DNA of 64,000 nucleotides from CAYUIG01 sp964444685 (GCA_964444685.1 CAYUIG010000014.1:11884-75883); one strand, 5' to 3'. Positions 35,285 through 44,168 are shown, numbered from the stretch's first letter. The notes: a model not told the origin generated them from the sequence alone. Numbers and translations: made by a program.

Positions 35285-36405
35285 GTACGCAGACGGCGAC
35301 CCTGGCCACGGCGGCCGCGGGTCCGACGACCTCGGTCAACCTCCGCGTTCTGCTCGAGGAGATGATCGACAGGAACGCGAGCGACCTGCACCTCACGGCA
35401 GGTGAGCAGCCGAAGCTGCGCGTCGACGGCGAGATCGTAGCGTCGTCGGTCGACTACGTGCTCGGCCCCAAGGACACGCTCGCACTCGCCTACTCGGTTC
35501 TCACGGAGACGCAGAAGAAGCGCTTCGAGACCGAGGACGAGCTCGACTTCTCGTTCGGCATCGCGAACCTCTCGCGGTTCCGTGGAAACGTGTACCGCCA
35601 GCGCGGGTGCGTCGCGGTCGCGATCCGTCAGATTCCGTTCGCGATCCGGACGTTCGACGAGCTGGGACTGCCGCCCATCGTCTCGAAAATGTCAGAGAAG
35701 CCGCGCGGCCTCGTGCTCGTGACGGGTCCGACGGGCTCCGGTAAGAGCACCAGCCTCGCGGCCATGATCGACAAGATCAATCGCGAGGAACGCGGCCACA
35801 TCCTCACGGTCGAGGACCCGATCGAGTTCGTGCACAAGCACCAGGGCTGCCTCGTCAACCAGCGCGAGGTCGGCAGCGACACGCCTTCGTTCGCGTCCGC
35901 GCTCAAGTACGCGCTGCGTCAGGACCCGGACGTCGTACTGATCGGTGAGATGCGCGACCTCGAGACGATCTCGGCCGCGCTCACGATCGCCGAGACCGGT
36001 CACCTCGCCTTCGCGACGCTGCACACGAACTCCTGCGCGGAGACGATCAACCGCATCATCGACGTGTTCCCGTCCAACCAGCAGCAGCAGGTACGCGCGC
36101 AGCTCGCGTTCGTGCTGGAGGGCGTGGTCACCCAGACGCTGCTGCCCCGCGCCAAGGGGAGCGGCCGCGTCGCCGCCTGCGAGATCATGGTCTGCACACC
36201 TGCCGTCCGCGCATGCATCCGCGACGACAAGGTGCACCAGATCTACTCGATCATGCAGGCAGGCAAGAAGTATGGCATGCAGACCATGAACGACGCGCTC
36301 TATCAGCTCTACATGCAGGGCGTCGTCACATTCGAAGACGCGCTACAGCACTCGCACGATCCGAACGAGCTGCTGCGCATGGCGGGCCAGAGCCCGAGCA
36401 ACTGA
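35281..36405 (+). CDS. pilT: Type IV pilus retraction ATPase PilT
   Basis: The product is 374 aa; ATG 35281 overlaps the pilB stop. Motifs: ASDLHLTAGEQPKLRVDG, Walker A GPTGSGKSTSLAAMID near 150, EDPIEFVHKH, Walker B DVVLIGEMRDLET, TLHTNS and the C-terminal AACEIMVCTPAVRACIRDDK helix pair typical of PilT (AIRNLIRE in well-studied members). PilT depolymerises pili for twitching and DNA uptake. Confidence 0.95.
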   Translation: MSTQTATLATAAAGPTTSVNLRVLLEEMIDRNASDLHLTAGEQPKLRVDGEIVASSVDYVLGPKDTLALAYSVLTETQKKRFETEDELDFSFGIANLSRFRGNVYRQRGCVAVAIRQIPFAIRTFDELGLPPIVSKMSEKPRGLVLVTGPTGSGKSTSLAAMIDKINREERGHILTVEDPIEFVHKHQGCLVNQREVGSDTPSFASALKYALRQDPDVVLIGEMRDLETISAALTIAETGHLAFATLHTNSCAETINRIIDVFPSNQQQQVRAQLAFVLEGVVTQTLLPRAKGSGRVAACEIMVCTPAVRACIRDDKVHQIYSIMQAGKKYGMQTMNDALYQLYMQGVVTFEDALQHSHDPNELLRMAGQSPSN

Positions 36406-36416
36406 CCGAGGTCATC

Positions 36417-37619
36417 ATGGCGACGTTCACCTATTCCGCGCGCACCATCGGCGGCGAAGTCCAGGCCGGTGAGATCGATGTAAAGGACCGCGACGAGGTC
36501 ATCGGCTACCTCCGTCGCCAGCGGCTGGTGCCGCTGAAGATCGAGAAGAAGCAGGCCGAGCTGAACATCACGTTCGGGAGCACCGTGAAGACGCGCGACA
36601 TCGTGGTCTTCACGCGTCAGTTCGCGACGATGATCAACTCCGGCCTGCCGCTCGTGCAGAGCCTCGACATCCTCGCGAAGCAGAGCGAGAACAAGTTCCT
36701 GCGGAAGGTGATCGAGCAGGTGCTCTACGACGTGGAGTCCGGCCAGACCCTGGCCGACGCCATGCGCCGGCACCCCAAGGTCTTCAGCGACCTGTTCGTG
36801 AACATGGTCGCCGCGGGTGAGGCCGGTGGTATTCTCGATACCATCCTGCTGCGTCTCGCGACCTTCCTCGAGAAGTCGGACGCCCTGAAGCGGAAGATCA
36901 AGGGCGCCATGGTCTACCCGGGCGTGGTGCTCTCCGTCGCCGTGGCGGCCGTGGCCATTCTGCTCATCTTCGTGATTCCGGTCTTCCAGGAGATGTTCGA
37001 GGGCGCCGGCGTGCAGCTGCCGGGGCCGACGCTGTTCGTGATCTTCCTGTCGGAGACGCTTCAGGCGAAATGGTGGCTCATGGCCGGCGGCATGGGCGTG
37101 GCGGTTCTGTTCATCCAGCGGTACTACAAGACCGACACAGGACGGCTGGTGATCGACAGGATGCTGCTGAAGTTTCCGATCGTCGGCAGCCTGCTCCGCA
37201 AGGCCGCGATCGCACGCTTCACGCGCACGCTCGGTACGCTCGTATCGTCCGGTGTCTCGATTCTCGACGGTCTCGAAATCACCGCGCGTACCGCGGGCAA
37301 CCGCGTGGTGCACGACGCGATCATGGAGAGCCGCGCCAGCATCGCCGGCGGTGAGACGATCGCCGAGCCGCTCAAGAAGTCGGGCGTGTTCCCGCCCATG
37401 GTGGTCCAGATGATCAACGTCGGCGAGCAGACCGGCGGCCTCGACGAGATGCTGTCCAAGATCGCCGACTTCTACGACGAGGAAGTGGACGCGGCCGTGG
37501 CGGCGCTGGTCTCCGCCCTCGAGCCGGTGATGATCGTGTTCCTCGGCGTGATCGTCGGCGGCATGATCGTGGCCATGTACCTGCCGATCTTCGACATGAT
37601 CGACGCGGTGGGCGCGTAG
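36417..37619 (+). CDS. pilC: Type IV pilus inner-membrane platform protein PilC
   Basis: The product is 400 aa; ATG 36417 follows a GAGG 11 bp after pilT. Two T2SS-F domains are present, at about 65-190 (VFTRQFATMINSGLPLVQSLDIL...GEAGGILDTIL) and 270-390 (RFTRTLGTLVSSGVSILDGLE...NVGEQTGGLDEMLSKIA), with three transmembrane helices near 168-188, 220-240 and 375-395. It completes the pilBTC motor module. Pilin and secretin genes are not in the window. Confidence 0.95.
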   Translation: MATFTYSARTIGGEVQAGEIDVKDRDEVIGYLRRQRLVPLKIEKKQAELNITFGSTVKTRDIVVFTRQFATMINSGLPLVQSLDILAKQSENKFLRKVIEQVLYDVESGQTLADAMRRHPKVFSDLFVNMVAAGEAGGILDTILLRLATFLEKSDALKRKIKGAMVYPGVVLSVAVAAVAILLIFVIPVFQEMFEGAGVQLPGPTLFVIFLSETLQAKWWLMAGGMGVAVLFIQRYYKTDTGRLVIDRMLLKFPIVGSLLRKAAIARFTRTLGTLVSSGVSILDGLEITARTAGNRVVHDAIMESRASIAGGETIAEPLKKSGVFPPMVVQMINVGEQTGGLDEMLSKIADFYDEEVDAAVAALVSALEPVMIVFLGVIVGGMIVAMYLPIFDMIDAVGA

Positions 37620-37649
37620 GCTCTTCCTTCAGATACGCGGGCCTGCAGG

Positions 37650-37682
37650 GGGCGCCGGAGCGATCCGGCGCCCTCTCTTTTT
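37650..37682 (+). terminator. Intrinsic terminator of the pil operon
   Basis: GGGCGCCGGA (37650-37659) pairs perfectly with TCCGGCGCCC (37664-37673) around a 4-nt loop and is followed by TCTCTTTTT. It sits 30 bp after pilC. Confidence 0.88.
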
Positions 37683-37700
37683 CCTGGGGTTGGCGCCTCG

Positions 37701-37874
37701 CGGTGCTGTGAACCCTGCCCCAAGAACCCCCGCGAGGCCGGCTGGGGCCAGTTCGACCGCTCGTGGAGTGGTGAAACAAGCCCCGCGCGTCTCGCCCATC
37801 GCGTTGGGGCGCTTCAGACAGCGCGGTAAGCTGTGAAGTCTACCCCAGCTGATGACTGGGGCAACCTTCACAGC
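37701..37874. repeat. Three consecutive imperfect palindromes with a shared arm
   Basis: Within a gene-free stretch of about 270 bp, the arm GTGAA-N(5-7)-CCCC recurs at about 37709, 37771 and 37833, each followed by its inverted partner near 37742, 37805 and 37856. The third is the clearest: GCTGTGAAGTCTACCCCAG (37830-37848) against CTGGGGCAACCTTCACAGC (37856-37874), 15 of 19 positions complementary. The first two are weaker. The spacing of about 60 bp suggests a tandem array of hairpins. No coding potential is seen. Confidence 0.55.
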
Positions 37875-37892
37875 AATCCGGCGTTTGTCGAA

Positions 37893-38068
37893 GAGCGCCG
37901 CCAGGCCTCGCGAATCTCCTGACCGGAGTGTTGTACGAGGTGAGCCCGCTGGATCCCAGCGCCTATCTCGCCGCCGGGCCGCTGCTCATCGTGGTTGTTG
38001 CGCTGGCTTCCGCGATTCCGGCCCTGCGTGCGGCGCGTCTGGATCCGATGGTGGCTCTGCGCAACTAA
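37893..38068 (+). pseudogene. 3' remnant of an ABC/ADOP-type permease
   Basis: The frame ending at TAA 38066-38068 reads GLANLLTGVLYEVSPLDPSAY...LPALRAARLDPMVALRN-like residues, the standard last transmembrane helix and tail of FtsX/MacB-type ADOP permeases. Upstream the homology stops abruptly near 37893 and runs into palindromic repeats, with no start codon. About 50 residues remain of an 800-900-residue family. An intact member lies at 59142-61775. Confidence 0.75.
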
Positions 38069-38148
38069 CGTCTGGTCCTTGTCTGAGCTGCCACGGACTG
38101 GCACGATGACGCCCGGTACGGGACATCGCCATTGCGTGGGAGCTGCAC

Positions 38149-38877
38149 ATGACACGAACCCAGGCCGGTGCGACCGGAATGACCGATCGCTCATCGTTGC
38201 GCCTCGCGGCGGCGCTGCTGCTCGCTGGACAACTCCTCTACATCGTGATCACGCTGTTCCACGCAGGCGGAGATGCGAACGACCACGCCACCATCTTCGC
38301 CACGTACGCGAGCAGCGGATCCTGGACGATCGACCACATCGGCCAGTTCACTGCAATGGCGATCCTGACTGGCGGACTGATCGCTCTGTTCTACGCGGTC
38401 GATGTTCGGGATGGAACGGCGCGCTGGACCGGCCGCTTCGCTGTCGCGTCCGCAATCTGCGCGCTGGCGATGTACGGTGCGCTGCAGGCCGTCGACGGCG
38501 TAGCCAACAAGCTCGTCGATGTGGCGTGGCTGAACGCACCGGAAGCCGAGAGGACTGCGCGCTTCGCGAGCGCGGAGGCCGTCCGCTGGATCGAGTGGGG
38601 AATGAGGAGCTACCAGGCCTTCCTCCTGGGCCTCGCCCTGCTCCTGCTCGCGATCGCAGCCGCGCGCACGGCGTGGATCCCGAAGCCGACTGCATTCCTG
38701 ATGGGATTGTCTGGCCTCGCCTTCTTCGCGCAGGGCTGGATCGTCGGCACGGAGGGATTCTCGGCCACGATGTCGAACGCAATTATCCTGGCGGAGATCC
38801 TGAACCTGGTATGGATGGTCTGGCTGGTCCGGGTCGCCTCGAGAATCGAGCCCCTGCAAGCTCCCGCGCCCGCATAG
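38149..38877 (+). CDS. Polytopic membrane protein of unknown function
   Basis: The product is 242 aa; ATG 38149 follows GGGAG, with MTDRSS at 38179 as alternative. About six hydrophobic helices (22-42, 62-85, 95-118, 155-175, 182-200, 210-230) make up most of the protein, with one conserved-looking loop (LVDVAWLNAPEAERTARFASAEAVRWIEWG). It resembles DUF4386-like proteins in layout, but I cannot confirm that. Function is unknown. Confidence 0.65.
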   Translation: MTRTQAGATGMTDRSSLRLAAALLLAGQLLYIVITLFHAGGDANDHATIFATYASSGSWTIDHIGQFTAMAILTGGLIALFYAVDVRDGTARWTGRFAVASAICALAMYGALQAVDGVANKLVDVAWLNAPEAERTARFASAEAVRWIEWGMRSYQAFLLGLALLLLAIAAARTAWIPKPTAFLMGLSGLAFFAQGWIVGTEGFSATMSNAIILAEILNLVWMVWLVRVASRIEPLQAPAPA

Positions 38878-38939
38878 AAGACCGCTGGCATGCGAAATGC
38901 CCACCGCAGCCTCCACTTCCCCTCAACCCGGAGGCCTAC

Positions 38940-39233
38940 GTGGGGATCTTCGACAAGAAGGAGAAGTCCAAAGCCGACTTCTCCAACGTCCAGAGCGGTT
39001 CATCCACCCGTCCCGATCCCACCCGCACGCCCGAGCAGACCGAGCCAGCCGAACGCAGCTACACCGTCCAGCCGGGTGACTCGCTCTCCGCGATCGCGCG
39101 CCGCGAGTACGGGAACGCGAACGAGTGGCGCCGCATTTTCGAGGCGAACCGCGACCAGATCGAGAACCCGGACCTGATCCATCCCGGTCAGGAGCTCAGG
39201 ATCCCCGCCGCCGAGGAAGGAGAATCGCGATGA
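38940..39233 (+). CDS. Cytosolic LysM-domain protein
   Basis: The product is 97 aa; GTG 38940 lies 7 bp after GGAGG. The N-terminal 38 residues are polar and disordered (GIFDKKEKSKADF) and a single LysM domain follows (SYTVQPGDSLSAIARREYGNANEWRRIFEANRDQI...HPGQELRIP). There is no signal peptide. This resembles the C-terminal half of the BON-LysM potassium-binding protein Kbp/YgaU, without the BON domain. It overlaps the next gene by ATGA. Confidence 0.82.
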   Translation: MGIFDKKEKSKADFSNVQSGSSTRPDPTRTPEQTEPAERSYTVQPGDSLSAIARREYGNANEWRRIFEANRDQIENPDLIHPGQELRIPAAEEGESR

Positions 39234-39712
39234 CCACGCCGAACTTCCGCCGACTGGCGCTGCCGCTGGCGTTCCTTGTCGTGCCGGCTCTCTCCGCGTG
39301 CCGGGGCAATGATGCTCAGGTCGACACCAACCCGACGACGGAAACCGCGACGCCGGCCCCCGAGGTTGGCGGCGACGCGCTCCGCGTCACCGACGTCGAT
39401 CTCGGCCGCTCGATCGGGCCCGACAATCGCGTGAACGACAACGACGATACGGACGACTTCCGCCCGACCGATACGATCTATGCGTCGGTCGCCACCGAGG
39501 GGTCGCGCGCCGGAACGCTCACCGCGCGCTGGACCTTCGAGGACGGGCAGGTCGTGGACGAGACGCGCCAGTCGCTGTCGCCGACGGGACCGAGCGTGAC
39601 CGAGTTCCACATCTCGAAGCCCGATGGCTTCCCGGTGGGCAACTACAAGGTCGAGATCCTGCTCGACAATCAGGTCGTCGATTCGAAGAACTTCGAGGTC
39701 ATCGCCAACTGA
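39230..39712 (+). CDS. Lipoprotein with immunoglobulin-like domain, unknown function
   Basis: The product is 160 aa and starts at ATG 39230 after AAGGAGA. The signal peptide ends in lipobox LSAC near residue 24. A Thr/Pro-rich linker is followed by a beta-sandwich-like domain (TIYASVATEGSRAGTLTARWTFEDGQVVDE... NYKVEILLDNQVVDSKNFEV). It is translationally coupled to the LysM gene. Function is unknown. Confidence 0.75.
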   Translation: MTTPNFRRLALPLAFLVVPALSACRGNDAQVDTNPTTETATPAPEVGGDALRVTDVDLGRSIGPDNRVNDNDDTDDFRPTDTIYASVATEGSRAGTLTARWTFEDGQVVDETRQSLSPTGPSVTEFHISKPDGFPVGNYKVEILLDNQVVDSKNFEVIAN

Positions 39713-39723
39713 ACGATCGCAGG

Positions 39724-39749
39724 GCGGGGTCCCGGCAACGGGATCCCGC
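39724..39749. terminator. Bidirectional hairpin between convergent genes
   Basis: GCGGGGTCCCG (39724-39734) pairs with CGGGATCCCGC (39739-39749), with one G-U pair and a 4-nt loop, exactly between the ends of two convergent genes. The T-run is weak (TCTCACTT). Confidence 0.6.
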
Positions 39750-39751
39750 TC

Positions 39752-40852
39752 TCACTTCAGGTGCGGCACCATCGCCGTGTTGAACCGCACCATGTACTCG
39801 CGCCGCGCCGTCAGGAAGTCCTTGAACGTATCCGAGTAGTACGACGAGTAGTCGTACGTCTCGCGATCGCCCATGCGCGAGCGCGGATGCGTCGAATCCT
39901 CGTACAGCAATCCGACGATCCCGGTCAGGAACGCACTCCGGTCGATGACCGCCTGCGCCGCCGCACCTTCCATCGGCGGCGGACCCTCGATGCCAACATA
40001 GTCCGATTGACCGGGCGTGTACGGAATCAACGCAACATCGCCGAGCCGCACCGCCTCCAAAACGTCCGCCTCTGCGTCACGCGCGCGTACGGCAACGGAT
40101 CGCTGCGCGTAGATGGGATCGAGCCGCGCCTCAAGGTCCGCGCGCTCCTGAATGGCTTCCTCCACGCTCGGCGACTTCAGCCACGTGATCGCGAGCGCGG
40201 GGATGCCGGGGATCAGGAAGAACCAGATCGCACTGAGCAAGGGCACACTGGTCTTCAGTGCGAGCACGATGACGCTGGGGTTGCGGTTGTAGTAGCCCAG
40301 CACGAAGCCCGCGATCACATAGGCCGGATACAGCCAGATCGACGCGGCGATGTACCACGCGAGCGCCCTGTTCGCGTTGGGATCGTCGAACGCGAACACC
40401 GCGCCGAACGACATGAGCGGCCATGCCAGCAGTGCGAGCGCGTAGATCGAGATCAGGATCCAGAACAGCCGTCGGTGCGGACGGCCCGGAGCCGGAGACA
40501 CATCTGGCCTCTGAAAAACCGCCGCCTCCGCAGGCTTGAACTGCAGAGACTCGCGTGCCGCACGCATCGCGTCCGGCGGCCGGAACGTGAAGATGGTGAG
40601 CATCACCATCGTGAAGCCGAAGAACACCGGCCCCGCCGCGGCCACGGGCACGTCCACGCGCGCCCCGCGTGCCTGCACCGCCAGTCCGATGGTCGACGCG
40701 GCCGCCCACGCCCCGGCACCCGAAGTCAGGGCAAAGGCCAACGCCAGCATGAGCCGCAACCCGATGGTGGACAAGCGATGCTGCACGAACAGGAACACCA
40801 CGATCGGCCCGAACAGCAGCAGGATGAAGACGAGCAGCCGCAGCACGCTCAT
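39752..40852 (-). CDS. Polytopic membrane protein of unknown function
   Basis: The product is 366 aa; ATG 40852 gives MSVLRLLVFILLLFGPIVVFL. About six transmembrane helices fill residues 1-230, then a soluble tail of about 130 residues follows, with HPRSRMGDRETYDYSSYYSD near the end. No family is recognised. The start overlaps the end of the upstream gene by 4 bp, so the two are coupled. Confidence 0.7.
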   Translation of the reverse strand: MSVLRLLVFILLLFGPIVVFLFVQHRLSTIGLRLMLALAFALTSGAGAWAAASTIGLAVQARGARVDVPVAAAGPVFFGFTMVMLTIFTFRPPDAMRAARESLQFKPAEAAVFQRPDVSPAPGRPHRRLFWILISIYALALLAWPLMSFGAVFAFDDPNANRALAWYIAASIWLYPAYVIAGFVLGYYNRNPSVIVLALKTSVPLLSAIWFFLIPGIPALAITWLKSPSVEEAIQERADLEARLDPIYAQRSVAVRARDAEADVLEAVRLGDVALIPYTPGQSDYVGIEGPPPMEGAAAQAVIDRSAFLTGIVGLLYEDSTHPRSRMGDRETYDYSSYYSDTFKDFLTARREYMVRFNTAMVPHLK

Positions 40853-42318
40853 GGCGTCCTCCGCTCCACCAGTTGCCACGCACCATTCGCATCCGTGGCC
40901 CACTCGAAGTACCGGTGCACCCATGCGGCGTCGATGTTGTCGCGATCCCCGAACGGTGTGCGCTCGGGATCGAGCTGCACGACCACGGGATTGCCGCCGT
41001 CGAGGTCGGTAACGGCGATCACCAGTTCATCGGAATCGTCTTGATGAGCGTTTCGCGCGAAGCGATTCCCATCGGGTGCGAGCCCGACCGGCGGTTCCCA
41101 TAGCGCGAAGCTGAGATCGTCGCGGTCCTGGAGTCGATGGAGCACCGGACCGCGCGTGTCGAGCATCGTCTGGCTCAACCGATAGATCCGGCCGCTCTCG
41201 AAGAGGGTTCGGTCCACGCGGTCGGCGGCCCAGAAGCGCATCTGCGCCTGCTCGTAGCGAGAGGGGTCCGACGTGGCCTCGTGACCGGCCGACCCTATCT
41301 GCAGGTTCGCGACGTGCTCGATGCGCAGCCGGCCATCCTCACTGACGAGCAGGAAGCACGGGTGATCGAAGCGATCCATGCACGCGAGCAGGGCAGGGCG
41401 CGGCGCGTTCACCAGCGCCACCGCGAATGCGCGCTCCATTCGGTCGTTCTCGGTGCTGCCGAACTCCGACACGTGTTCGATCACCACCGGCTCGCCCGCG
41501 TGGCGGATCGTCGATGACGAGTATGCACGCAACCGCCACGCACGATCCTTGATCGAGCTCAACCCGAAACTCGAGATGCGAGTCGCGATTTCGAACGGAC
41601 CGATCTGCTCCACGCGATAGGGCTCGCTCACGCGCTGCACGCGGAACCGATAGCTCGCACTCTCCGGGCTCCCCGTCGAATCGGCCGGCAGCCAGTCGCT
41701 CCACTCGAGATGCTGCTTCTTCGGCCGCCCCGGCAGCGGCACCATCACCGCGGACAGGGTCTCCTCACCGATGGCAAACAGGACCACCCGCTTCCCACGC
41801 GCCGTGAACACCTCGACCGCGGCCGGCGTGATCCAGCGTCCGTTCTCCTGCCGCGATTCGTCGAGCCAGAACGCGCCCAGCTCGTGATTGCGCTCCACCG
41901 ATCCGCTCACCGAGCCGAGCCGCACGCGCGGCTCCTGTTCACCCGGCGACGGCGGCTCGACCTGCGACGCAGGCCAGCGGTACTCGAGTGCGAGAAGCAA
42001 CGCGTCGCCATCGATCCGTGGCGGGACATCGGCTGAGAGCCTCGAGATGCCGAGGACGAGCAGCGTGAGACCGAGAACGACGCCGAGGGACGCGCCGGTC
42101 GCGGGAAGGAAGCCGCTCATGTTGCGCGCAACGACGATTCCGATCACGAGACCGAGCACGAAACCGAGCAGGCCGAGCAGCACGACGAAGTAGCCGGCCT
42201 GTCCTTCGAAGCTGGAAATGCGGAACCAGTTGGCGATGAGGTTGGCCGTGTAGCCGGCGCACAGCATGCCGACTACCGCGGCCAAGAGTGCGACCCCGAG
42301 CGTTGCAGGCCAGGACAT
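40849..42318 (-). CDS. Membrane-anchored protein of unknown function
   Basis: The product is 489 aa. Three N-terminal transmembrane helices (6-28, 42-65, 75-96) are followed by a soluble domain of nearly 390 residues rich in beta-strand-like segments and charged residues. No catalytic motif stands out. It is paired with the downstream membrane protein by an ATGA-type overlap. A hairpin lies just upstream at 42331-42368. Confidence 0.7.
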   Translation of the reverse strand: MSWPATLGVALLAAVVGMLCAGYTANLIANWFRISSFEGQAGYFVVLLGLLGFVLGLVIGIVVARNMSGFLPATGASLGVVLGLTLLVLGISRLSADVPPRIDGDALLLALEYRWPASQVEPPSPGEQEPRVRLGSVSGSVERNHELGAFWLDESRQENGRWITPAAVEVFTARGKRVVLFAIGEETLSAVMVPLPGRPKKQHLEWSDWLPADSTGSPESASYRFRVQRVSEPYRVEQIGPFEIATRISSFGLSSIKDRAWRLRAYSSSTIRHAGEPVVIEHVSEFGSTENDRMERAFAVALVNAPRPALLACMDRFDHPCFLLVSEDGRLRIEHVANLQIGSAGHEATSDPSRYEQAQMRFWAADRVDRTLFESGRIYRLSQTMLDTRGPVLHRLQDRDDLSFALWEPPVGLAPDGNRFARNAHQDDSDELVIAVTDLDGGNPVVVQLDPERTPFGDRDNIDAAWVHRYFEWATDANGAWQLVERRTP

Positions 42319-42330
42319 GACCCACCCAGT

Positions 42331-42368
42331 GCTTTCGGGAAAGCAGCTCCGGCCGGGGCGGCCGGAGC
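42331..42368 (-). terminator. Twin hairpins after the small minus-strand gene
   Basis: GCTCCGGCC (42346-42354) pairs perfectly with GGCCGGAGC (42360-42368), and a smaller hairpin GCTTTC/GAAAGC follows (42331-42344). They lie 3' of the 42412-42696 gene on its own strand. The T-run is only three bases. Confidence 0.5.
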
Positions 42369-42411
42369 AGGTTGCGGGACGGTACAGCGGCGCCGCCCCG
42401 CCGGCAACGAG

Positions 42412-42696
42412 CTACCGGCCGGAACGGATCTCGATCACCCCCGACGACAGGTCCGCAGTGTAGCTGCCTCCCGGCACCCTCCGGCGCACCACGTCCTGCG
42501 CGACGAAGTCGAAGATCTCCTGCTGCCGCCCCGGCGCCCACGGGGCCTGCGCGTCCCAGTGCCGGGCCTCCGGCCCGAACAGCAGGGCGATCGCGTCGCC
42601 GCCGGCGAACTCCCAGTGGAAGGTCAGCCGGTGCTCGCCCTCGTGGTAGTAGATGACGCCGCCCCGGCCGCTCTCCGTGATCTCCACCCGCTTCAT
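42412..42696 (-). CDS. Small soluble hypothetical protein
   Basis: The product is 94 aa; ATG 42696 lies behind GGAGGG. The protein (MKRVEITESGRGGVIYYHEG...) is soluble, with alternating beta-strands and WEFAGGDAIALLFGPEA. No motif is recognised. Its start codon overlaps, on the opposite strand, the only ATG available for the next gene. Confidence 0.65.
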   Translation of the reverse strand: MKRVEITESGRGGVIYYHEGEHRLTFHWEFAGGDAIALLFGPEARHWDAQAPWAPGRQQEIFDFVAQDVVRRRVPGGSYTADLSSGVIEIRSGR

Positions 42697-43201
42697 GCAC
42701 CCTCCGTTGACGGCCCCGATCGGGGTCCATACTCTGGCCGGCGCTTCGCACGTCACCCAGACAACAACCTTCGGCGCGGGAGCCGTCACGAACCGCCTGC
42801 TCGGCTGGCTGCTCGGGCCGGAACTGTACTGGCTCGTCGTGTACCTCGCGAGCAAGCTGCTCGTCGCGAACATCACGCGTGGCGACCCGGCCGGGATCCG
42901 GATCCTGGCGGCGGCGAGCTGGATCCTCCCGCTCCTCACCGTCCCACTCGCGTTCGCGATCTTCTACTGGTTTCTGCCGCTTCCGTCGGCGCGCGGCTGG
43001 CTGACCGCCCGCATGCTGCTCGCCGCGATCATCGGACTCAACGCGGCACTGATCGCCATCGCCGACGCCATCGACTTTGGCGACAGCCGCAACTCCGGCA
43101 CGTACGGCTACTGGATGATGGGCGCAATACTCGGCGGCGCGCTCTGGTTCGCGTGCTACTTCGTCGTGCTCTTCACCGGCGCACGCGGCAGGATCGGGTG
43201 A
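42695..43201 (+). CDS. Small polytopic membrane protein
   Basis: The frame encodes four hydrophobic helices from about residue 32 (WLLGPELYWLVVYLASKLLV) to the end. ATG 42695 is the nearest upstream start but overlaps the opposite-strand gene start and lacks a ribosome binding site. The true start may be a non-standard codon nearer 42770. No family is recognised. Confidence 0.55.
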   Translation: MHPPLTAPIGVHTLAGASHVTQTTTFGAGAVTNRLLGWLLGPELYWLVVYLASKLLVANITRGDPAGIRILAAASWILPLLTVPLAFAIFYWFLPLPSARGWLTARMLLAAIIGLNAALIAIADAIDFGDSRNSGTYGYWMMGAILGGALWFACYFVVLFTGARGRIG

Positions 43202-43225
43202 TCGGTACCACCTCCGTCACCCCGG

Positions 43226-44023
43226 GTGCTCATGGCGCTCGGGCTGCTCGGCACGTCCGTGCTCGTGCTGAGCCTCGTCGGCCTGCTGATGTCGCGCGCG
43301 GGCGTGTCGCTCCGCCCGATCACATGGATGGGCGGCCTCATTCGCGCACGCATGGCAGCGGGCGGGTTCGCGCCGCCGGGCAACGCGCCGCTCGAGGGTG
43401 CGAGCCCTGCACTCGCGGGTGCAGAACCCGCCGGCAGCGGTCTGCCTCTGCATGCCAACCTCGCCATCGTCTTCGTGACACTCATCATCATCGTGCCGTA
43501 CTTCTTCAAGGGCGCGTCGTGGGCAGGCGCACACCCACGCGCCGATGTCACCCCGGTCGATGCCGACGAACTGCGCAGGCGACTGCTCGCGATCAACGAT
43601 CTCGACGTTCCGTTCACGATCGCGGTGGATTCATCCAACAACGTGGAAGCCACCTGGCGCTGGGCGGACGCGAAGTGGGTGGATCACGCGCGCGCGCACG
43701 GCGTCCGTCGCACGCACCGCGTCCTGCTGCGACTCGATCCTTCCGGTCACATCGCGTGCGTCACGGATTACGCCGCGAGCTTCGACTGGTCGGCGGGCCC
43801 CGGCGGCGGAAACGTCGCATGGAATGCATCCTCGGGAATCAACTTCTTCGAGGTGCGCAAAGAGCGCGTGTTCGGTGTGCCGCTGTCCGGCGAGACCTCG
43901 TGGCGATTCGATCTGCAGGAGCTGAAGGCGCCACTCATCCAGGCGGTCACCGAGGCGGGCTGGGACTGGCGGCCGGTGCTCTGGGGAGGCGCGCCGGTGT
44001 GGCTCCACCGGCTCACCGAATGA
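43226..44023 (+). CDS. Membrane-anchored hypothetical protein
   Basis: The product is 265 aa from GTG 43226 (ATG 43232 is equally possible). Two transmembrane segments (4-26 and 78-97) flank a flexible Gly/Pro/Ala loop, followed by a soluble C-terminal domain (VDADELRRRLLAINDLDVPF...) ending in several Trp-rich segments. It seems to form a unit with the preceding membrane protein. Function is unknown. Confidence 0.62.
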   Translation: MLMALGLLGTSVLVLSLVGLLMSRAGVSLRPITWMGGLIRARMAAGGFAPPGNAPLEGASPALAGAEPAGSGLPLHANLAIVFVTLIIIVPYFFKGASWAGAHPRADVTPVDADELRRRLLAINDLDVPFTIAVDSSNNVEATWRWADAKWVDHARAHGVRRTHRVLLRLDPSGHIACVTDYAASFDWSAGPGGGNVAWNASSGINFFEVRKERVFGVPLSGETSWRFDLQELKAPLIQAVTEAGWDWRPVLWGGAPVWLHRLTE

Positions 44024-44168
44024 CATCATGAAGCGAACGATTGCCTGCGTACATGCAGCGAGCAGAGCTGTGACACACGGGCGTGTTCGACTACCGCTGC
44101 TGGCCCGTCGGTTCCGTCGCGGCTAGATTCGCCCGGCATCTCCTCGACCTTCGCGCGTCGGTACCGCC

